Shown in pieces: positions 51,601 through 60,600 of a stretch of 64,000 nt of DNA. The notes beneath the pieces were generated by a model. The model saw only the letters and a list, made by a program, of their open reading frames with translations. It had not been told where the DNA came from and did not search any database. The DNA comes from Chondrosia reniformis (lineage: Eukaryota > Porifera > Demospongiae > Chondrillida > Chondrillidae). The DNA is taken from assembly GCA_947172415.1 (NCBI GenBank), contig OX359190.1, positions 7,006,001 through 7,070,000 of the forward strand. The letters run 5' to 3'. The position numbers and the translations under genes are program-made. Within the stretch, counting starts at the first letter, position 1. Every line of letters starts with the position of its first letter.

Positions 51601-54600
51601 TAGTATTGGCTAAAGGGGGTATATTTTTTATTTTTGACATGCTGTAACTTGGTGAATGTTTTAGCAACCACCATAAAACTGCATATGTGGAAACCTCTTG
51701 CATGCACCAATTTTTTAATGCAAGAGTTAATTAAAATATCCCATAATTGATTGAGTTATAACACTTTGAAATTTACATTGCTTCACCAGTATAACCTACA
51801 AACATTTTAATAACTTTATTTCTATTAGTACTAACTTTACCAAACTTACAGGACAAAGAGAATGATAATAAAGCTTAATCCCAACGGGAGGAATTGTTGA
51901 TTACTTGTTTCACGGCGAATATACTGGTGAATAAGTGCGTGTTAACCGCATTTTACGATGACGCGTACGATTACAAATCGCTCCCGTTGGGGCCTTCATT
52001 TTGCGTTATTCTTGCAGCACATGTATTGATCTATGCCTCGCTGAAGTCTTCGAACATGTTATTAAGGCTAATTGAAAAGGCAAACTTCATTTCTTCACTG
52101 TATAAATATCTAGACTACAATTATGTATTATAAAAGGTGCTTAATAGATAAATTATAACAATCTGAGAGTAATAACTTTAAATGCAGTATTTATTTGCTT
52201 GAAAAACCTTAAAACACGGTAAATACAACCTTTGATTTATTATTTCACACCTTAGGTGAGAAATAATTAATCACCTAATGTGCTAATATTGCAGTCGATC
52301 GATCGACACTTATCTAAAAGCGTAAAGAAAGAGTTATACGAGTATAGCTATGCCGTTAACAAAGAAAACTACAAAAATCAAGAGTGACTTATCAAAGCTT
52401 GGTAACGAGGCAAGGGGAATTGGTCAAGGAAGTCGAACGTTTTCGCTCCAAAACGCTCCACTTGATCGTGGACCCTTTATGTCAGAAACAGAGGAATCGG
52501 GCTCTGAATACTTTCCAACGCCTAGGAAGAAATCGAGGTTCGAGGTGCAGCTTGAAGAGTCTCCTGCTAGTGAAATGGTCGATTCCAGCAACTGCTTTTT
52601 GTTTACCGAAAAGAAGGCTCTCGACAATTTTATCAAAAATGTAAGTATACTGCGCCCTTGTGAAACGGAAGGTTGTGAAGGTATTCTAGTGCCTACAAAC
52701 GTAGATAGAGTAGAACTAGGCAGCGCTGGTAGAATAATGTACAGTTGCAGTGGCTGTAAGGATGAGGGCCTGCATTTCAACAGTTCAACATACGTATTTG
52801 GATCCGGACGTTCATTTGTATCTTTTGCTGTCTCCGTGGCATTCATACTTTCAGGAAACACCCATGCTGGATACCATAAAACACTGGCCAGAGGTCTTGG
52901 CATACCAGTACTCACAAGGGCGAATTATTATGAAGCAATAAAAATTTTATATGCACCTATACGAGATATGCTGGATGAGATCTGTAGCCAAGCTAAGTCA
53001 TCCATGAATGAAATTCCTGAAGATACTCTTGGCAGCTGGAGGAAAGCAGTTACAACAGCAGATGGATGCTGGCTTACAAGAGGCCACTTTAGCCAAAATT
53101 TCACTTTTATTGTAAAGAATTACCTGAACAATGCTTTACTGTACTACGGCCATTTGTGTATGAGAGGAAATGACCATCTAATTGAGGAGCCACTTTACCC
53201 TGGTACATCTAAGTCAGCTGAAGGGCATATGGCAAGAATTCTTTTCCAAAGAGCAAAGGATGAAGGATGCAAGGTATCTGTCAATTGGCAAGACAGTGAT
53301 TCCTCAGCAGCCAAGGCCATTAGCGATGTTTACCAAGATGTACAGATATTGTATTGTTCTGGTCATGTTGGTAGGGCACACGGTAACCAGCTAATTGATC
53401 GTAAGACTAGCAAGTCATTCTCAGCTGCATTTATCAGGAAGCACAAAGCAAAGTTCCCTAGTATTACTGAAGTGAAGTGTGTTTGCTCAGGAAAAAACCA
53501 TCACCAGGGATGCGGCTGCATCACAGATGGCTTCATTCGGTCAGCTAAAATCAATCATTTTCTGTGTTGCATACAAGCTGAGAACAACCCAGCCATTTAT
53601 GAACAGAGAATGAGAGAACTTGGAAAGTATCATGCACGTGGCAAACACCAATGGGAGGATGGTCAATGCTCATTCCATCCACACCGTTTGTGTTCTTGTG
53701 GTAAATGTGGAGAAGACGCATCAGAGGAAGACTTAGCATGTACTGGAAAAGATTATACATCTAAATTTGTATCGAGCTGCCCTCTCCATGCACTAGCATA
53801 TGAGATTGAATGTGACACCAGAGCACAGAGAGCAGCAAGTGTGATCCATCCTGATTTGGGCCGTGGGCATTCTAATTTATGTGAGGCTGCCTTTAGTGTT
53901 TTACCAACCTTTCATTCAAAGCACCTACCCCTCCATCATCTCTCATATATGACACTCACAAACTGGGGACTCATAATGAACTGTATGTCTTATCTAACAA
54001 GTGTACATGGCAACAACTACAATCCGTATATTGGACTGTATGAGAAGCTCCACCTACCAATTGTGGATGGGTTATCAGACTTATGGAGCCTTGATATGGA
54101 AGACAGAGAAGCTATTCTTCACATGAGAAAAGATAATCATATGAAGAAATACCGCATTCTTATGAAAGTGGCCAGACAAGATTAACAAGAAGAACAAAAG
54201 CAGTGGACCAAGAGGCAGAGGATAATACACACGTACGGTAGCCAGGATATAAACGAAGCTGAAACTGAAGCTGACCAGGTACCTATAACCAATGACCAAC
54301 TACTTGAAATTGTGCAACAATCACAACCCTTATCTACTGAAGATCATCTTGTGGTCACAAACAACCAAGTCAGCACTATAGGCCAGGAAATACAAATTAC
54401 CATCAAGCGATGCAAATGTGGTTCTACATCACACAGGCGCATTTCTTCTAAATGTTGTCCTTTGAATGCTAGTAACATTGGCCACTCATCAAGAAGCTAG
54501 TTATAATTTTTTTTCATTATTCATTGTAATCAAATATTCAGACTAAGACAATTTAATTTTTTATGTGTATGTATGTATGGGTTGTATTGTCATTGAGTTA

Positions 54601-57600
54601 TAGTTATAGCAAGTCTATCTTCCCCTTGACATAGGCCATTTTGCATGATGCAGGTCATCAATAGTTACAGTATAAACCTGCAAGTTAGAGGCAAGAATAC
54701 GAAATTTAGTATCGAGTATTTATTTGCTAAACTGAACCTTACATGGGCTCCAGTTGGATCAGGTCGATTGCTGATTTCGTCTGGAAATCTACACTCTACC
54801 ACTACCGTGCTACATCAAGTATAATTATCAACAGTTGAAAGCCATGCTGCATACACGTATAGTTGACATACGGTACAAGACCAAAAGAAGTTAATGTATT
54901 ATGGACGTAAGAATACCAGTAGCGCTACCGTAACGAATGCGCGTAAGTAATTACTACTACGGGTGTTGACCTCTTTGAAGACCGAACTTGTTAACAATTT
55001 GACTATCGTGAGAGACCCGTAATGACTACGTAGCGCTTCCGTAATACGTTAACTTCTCTTTGCCTCGTACCGTATATAATGAAAACGTATGTACACATAC
55101 GTTTGTGTACTTCGCATACCTATTACGCCTACAAATAAGCTGACAGAGCAGCCAAACTCGCCACCAAAGGTAGATTTGAAGAACCAGAAACCGCCATGAA
55201 CTTGTGTTGTCATTCGATCAACGTGTACGAGATCTATAATCAGCTAACATCAAAGGCCCCGTGGATCAAATTAATGAATGTGTTAAGTGAAAAAAGTGAA
55301 TGACACAAGATTTATTTTTATTATTTTCAGGGGAAGATAAACTAAATCTTCAGTTTGAAGGATATACTACTACATCTTAGACCGCATGCTTCAAGTAGTA
55401 GAAGACTAGTAGAAGTTTAAAGCTATTTAAAAAAGTTGACTTTAGCCAATACTACCCCCTTAATAGGAGGTGAAGACACTTGTGACATTCCTACATTTTT
55501 ACAGTAACTGTTGTTGTTTAACAGTTTGGATTTGCTTGTGCTCATTAATTTGCAACATCACTTATTTCACCACCTTTAAAATGGATTATGTTTAGTCACT
55601 TACAAAGGAAACAATTCAGTGCAATACGATGTTAAGAATATCTTGAACGAGTAGGTACGTTGAAAAGATCTTTCGATTGGTGAATTGGTGACGATAAAAA
55701 TGAAGAGTAGAGGGCGGAAGGCTGTTGTTACAGATACTAACCCTGAAGTTTCTTCAAAGCAGGGTCAGAAGAGAAAAACAGAGGACTCCAAGTCGATTGA
55801 AAGTACAACAACACACAAATATCATGATTCAGGGAATAAAATTTGCATTGTATAATTTTCTCCTGGAAAGGAGGCATCCCTTGAAGATGAGAGCAGTCAA
55901 TTACAAGAGCTATTTTGCAAGAGTTTAATTACAATCAGTAAATAATTTGCAGACTACTGTATAGCCATTTGAAGTTTGCCATAATGGCATTGTACATACG
56001 TACAGCCAACTTATAATGGGCATACAACATTGTTGAAAGGTAAATGGAGACCAACAATGCACAGAAGTCCCCTTTCTATATCTACAAGTGCCTTGTAAAG
56101 ATCGTTGGAGAATCAGCAGGTGATTATAGAATAGATGGAGGCAACTGCTGGAGTAACACAAAGTTCTGTTCACCTTTCAGTTTTGTTGTTTAGCCTTGCT
56201 GAGGTGTCCCCAAAGACATGCAGTAGTCTTCTTTAAGCTTTGTCAAGGCCATCAAGGAGAGCTTCAGCTATGAAGGCTGCAGAGTTGGATTTTTGGAAGG
56301 GCGAGCTAGAAGTGAGCCCCCACTTTAATGGTTTGCAGGCAGCAGTTTCATCACATGTATTACATACGGCTGTTTAGGCCACGGAGGGCCACTGAGGCCA
56401 CACAATGGCTTCCATTTTCCCAGAAAGGCTGGCTTTTCCGTGCCTAAGCAACCACACAGTTTGATCTATTTGCTAAAGTTTTGTATCTTTTACTCTCAGG
56501 AAGCAGTCTCATCGTTACGATTATGTATATTGCGGCCTTTGGTGTGTATAACTTTATTTTAATGTACACCTAACAGTGTGTTCCAACTTTACTAGGATAC
56601 CTTATAATCCCGACCTGAAAATCCTCACTACATCCATACTTGTGCATGCTAGATAAACCTTTTCTTGACATTTTGGTCCAGTTCCTTATATAATCCACAG
56701 ACCCTCAACCTATTTACGATTTTATCTATACAGTCTCCTTTCTCAGTGTACGCTTGATAATACTCTCTTCGTATCATACCGTCGGTCAATCTCCTATTTC
56801 TGTATTGTAACGCATGCACAGACCCCATTCGTATAATAATTATCTATTTGTCCAATCAAGTACATCTGCAAACTGGTATTACAAATAGCTGACCATGCAT
56901 TTGGCCGGAATATAATATTACAGTGGCATAAGAAAATGATATCATAGGAAGTATATCTACAACTGACACTAGGGTTGCAGATGAAGTGCACTAACAGTCT
57001 CAGCAATGAGATCATGAGCATGAGGCACTGAGCCAGCATGTGGTGGTGTACAGTTGCTGGTATCTATGCTATCATGTCTACCGTATCTAAAATAAGTTTT
57101 AACCACAGAAAGAAACTAAAATTATCATGGTTATGTATTTTGTCTAAGTTTGCCCCCCAATGTATAAGCATAGGGTTAACAAACAATGTTTGCATGAGAA
57201 CATTTTTGCGAATCACAATTCATTCATGAAACTTGTGAAAATGTTCACAGGAGCTATACAGTATCCTTCATAAACAATTATTAATTTTGAACTTGTTCAG
57301 CCTTATTACCTTTTTAAGTTAGCTAGCACTTACCTACTCATTAAATTTGGTAAATAAAAACAACAATACCAAGGTGCACACATTTACATGCATATAAGCA
57401 TAAAACAAATAAAACCACATAACCAAATACATTACCTTCTTCCTTCTCTTTGGGCAAAGTTCATGTGACCACACACATATAACACTATCCTACAGAGATA
57501 ATCAGTACAGGACTAGATGAATACAAATTCACAGTACCATATATTCCCTAATTTTGCAGATCCCTAATATTTCGGCACACATCTAAATAGGGTCGGATTG

Positions 57601-60600
57601 TACCCTAATTTTTGACAAAAATGGCTTTCCCTAATTTTTAGTCTTCGACTCTAATTTGTCGTCCGCTGCAAGATTGAATTCGTTCTGTTCCTTATTTGCC
57701 GAGCCTTTGTTCTTTTGGCTAAGTTTATTGTACAGCAGAAGTAGTATCAGCATCCACAGATCGAGTTGATATGGACAACCAAGAAGGCCTTCCAGCTGCG
57801 CCCAAGTCTCCCACTCTTCCTGACAATCGAACTCCCAACAGATGGCCAACAGCGACTCCATCCCCACCCAAAATGTCTTGGGACAGCAATTCTGGTGGGC
57901 GATTTAGCGATGACTCTGAGGAAATGGTGGAATACATTGTTGATTTAACTCTTCCAATGCCTTTACCAGAGAAGAAAAATCTCACAACTGATTTCGTCAA
58001 GCCCACTAAGGGACTGCCTCCTTCCAGTGGTCCACCCTATTTTCTACAGTGTTACAACCCACGACCAGCACCCACTTCTGTTCCATCTACTGGTCAGTCC
58101 TCAACGCTACCGTCCAGCTCCAAAGAACCAGCTACTGAAGCATCAACTGATGGGAAGTAGAAAGCTGCAGGAACAAGAAGTGTAGTAAACAAGTTGTCTC
58201 GCCACTAATTTCGCCTCCATGCTTGATGAAATGGAAACAAAGGCTAGATATCTCACAAAGCAGGTGACCAACAACAAATCCTTTGGCACAGGTAACAGCT
58301 ACAGCATTCCTGTAGTGAACATTCTCTTCCTCGGTGAAGCACACAAAAGCCTCTCCAATGTTGGGGTTCCACACCTCCTTGTACACATAATACCCGTGAA
58401 TGACGCACGATATGGTGATAAAGAAAGAACCAGTAGCGGCCATTTATTTTCCTAAAATGGTGGCACAGAATTTTGCAAGAACACTCTAATTTCAGCAATA
58501 CGCAACTGAAGGGAACATATTTCCTCCTAAATTTCAAAAGTTAAGAATTAAAACGCATGATATCCACGGACAGTTGCCACGACTGTTAACGAGAATTCCG
58601 CCATTTTGTTTCCTATTATTCCGTCGCGGACTCTAAGCAGTCATCGTAATTTCCTAATTTTTTGTCGTACCTTTGATTGTGACCCATATATTCCTAATTG
58701 CCGACTTGAAACTTGTTCATTGCTTCGCCGAAAAATTAGGGAATATACGGTAACACAATATAGCTATTGGTAAAAAATAACATTTACATTAAATGAAAGC
58801 ATTGTATAATTAAAATTACACAAGATTTTAACAAGTATTTTAAGTTTAAACTAGTGGGTACTTTGGAGCTACCTCACTCAAGTAATCACTTAATTACACA
58901 CAGAGTATCCAGAACTAATAACATGTTATCAACATGTCAATCAACTGTATTATACGTAAAAGATCATCCCCAATTGCCCATATACAGCTTATATGTGGTT
59001 TTGGGTTTCAGTTATTACCTCAAACTAATATTGCTGTTTTAGCTCAGACTATACATTCTTGATACTGCAAGACATACATAAACATCCTTCAGGAGGTCAA
59101 AAGGTACAGGTTTAATATTGGGAAACGAAGGAGTTGCAAGCAGGTGTTCACTGTTAACTTTTATAATTTGTACAGTATATACGTAGTTACAAACAGGAAG
59201 CCATATAAAAACTAAAAGCTATAACAATCCCTATGGGTACCTTCAGCAACCCAAAATTACTACTGATTCTATATGTTAATGACAAGTGAAATTCTGGGTG
59301 AGATTGTAATTTAGATATTTCTGATATCTAAACAGAAACTCTGAGACCCCATATTTCACATCTATTCATGATTCAGCATTGATTATGTACCATTTTATTA
59401 CAAATAATGAAATGTGTATTTACAGATCTAACATTTGTTCAGATGACAGTGATGACCTTATGAGCTCCCCTTGGAAGGTTCCACTGAATGGCTACAATTC
59501 TTTAAATTTAACCCAGCAAAACAAGTTAATAAAGTTTTTCAACTATTTTGATGTTTACTTTGTCCCATCTAAACTTTCTGTGTTAAAATATGTGTATACA
59601 CTGTATGTAACCTTCTGCAAAAGGGGTTTATCTTTAATTTGATTGCTTGTGTTACGTACATACTATATTAAATAATTAATTATAGAGTAATAGTTGACCA
59701 TTTCAGAAGATATTACAATTCTGTTCAAGTTAAATATTTTTCTACCTTCACTTTCTTATATTTTTACTTACTGAGCTGCACGTTACAACAGTGCCATCCA
59801 TCAGGTGACATATTTGATTAATGTGGTCACTACTTGGCAAAGTAGCACTTTCAGCAGGCCAACTAAAACTTGTCTGTGTAAAAAGATTTAGTAATCAATA
59901 CATAGTATAGCCAATATCACATAACATGCATTCACAAAAATACGTAATTACAGGCTACGTACATATGCATCGATCATGTACATACAACGGGATACATGGT
60001 TTAAAACATCATTTAGCACCCAAAAACAACCAATGCCGGTCAAATCAACTAATTATTTTGTAGAAGAGAGGGAGCAGTGATGTGGCATATGTAGCTCAAC
60101 GGAAGGCATATGTAGCTCAACGGAAGGCAAAGGTGGTCATGCAAAAACCAACTCCCTTAAGTTCACTTTTCAATATGCACTTCTCATTCATGTTTTCCTT
60201 TTAAAGTAATGTCTATTGATGGACCAAGTGTAGTGTACTAAATAATATTATCCAAAAATATTGACACCACTAGTATGAATTAATTACACTACAAATTCAG
60301 AAAATATTAAAATATAGTGAAAATCCTTTAAACTGGGCCCTCAGTATTTTTGTAAACAAAAATCTCAGAATTCTGAAAACCAATTTGTCCTGTAAGATGT
60401 GAACACCTGTAAGTAGTCTTGATAAACTGTGAATAATATCTGACACTAAACTAATTCCAGGACCACAGTAAAGAAACCATTGCCTCTGGATGATAAAATT
60501 AAGTTAACGTTTCACACCAAAACCGGGATTAAACCCTTCCAGGGACAAATTTGGGTTTGAATTATAACTGTAAATTTTCAGCCATATAAACTTGCTGCAT

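Larger units (their letters stand above)
51596..55459 (+). mobile_element. 3.86 kb Kolobok/Mutator-like DNA transposon with TTAA target duplication
   Basis: Ends GGGGGTAGTATTGGCTAAAG and exact inverse, flanked by TTAA at 51592-51595 and 55460-55463. Carries one 611-codon transposase frame plus an in-frame 104-codon tail after a stop. A 202-bp MITE (54871-55072) is nested near its right end. It interrupts a kelch fragment; excision with one TTAA left restores the frame HFT-LIGGEDTCDIPT. Confidence 0.9.

Noticed and set aside
52424-52915. 163-codon minus-strand ORF
   Set aside because: Shadow of the transposase on the opposite strand; no motif.
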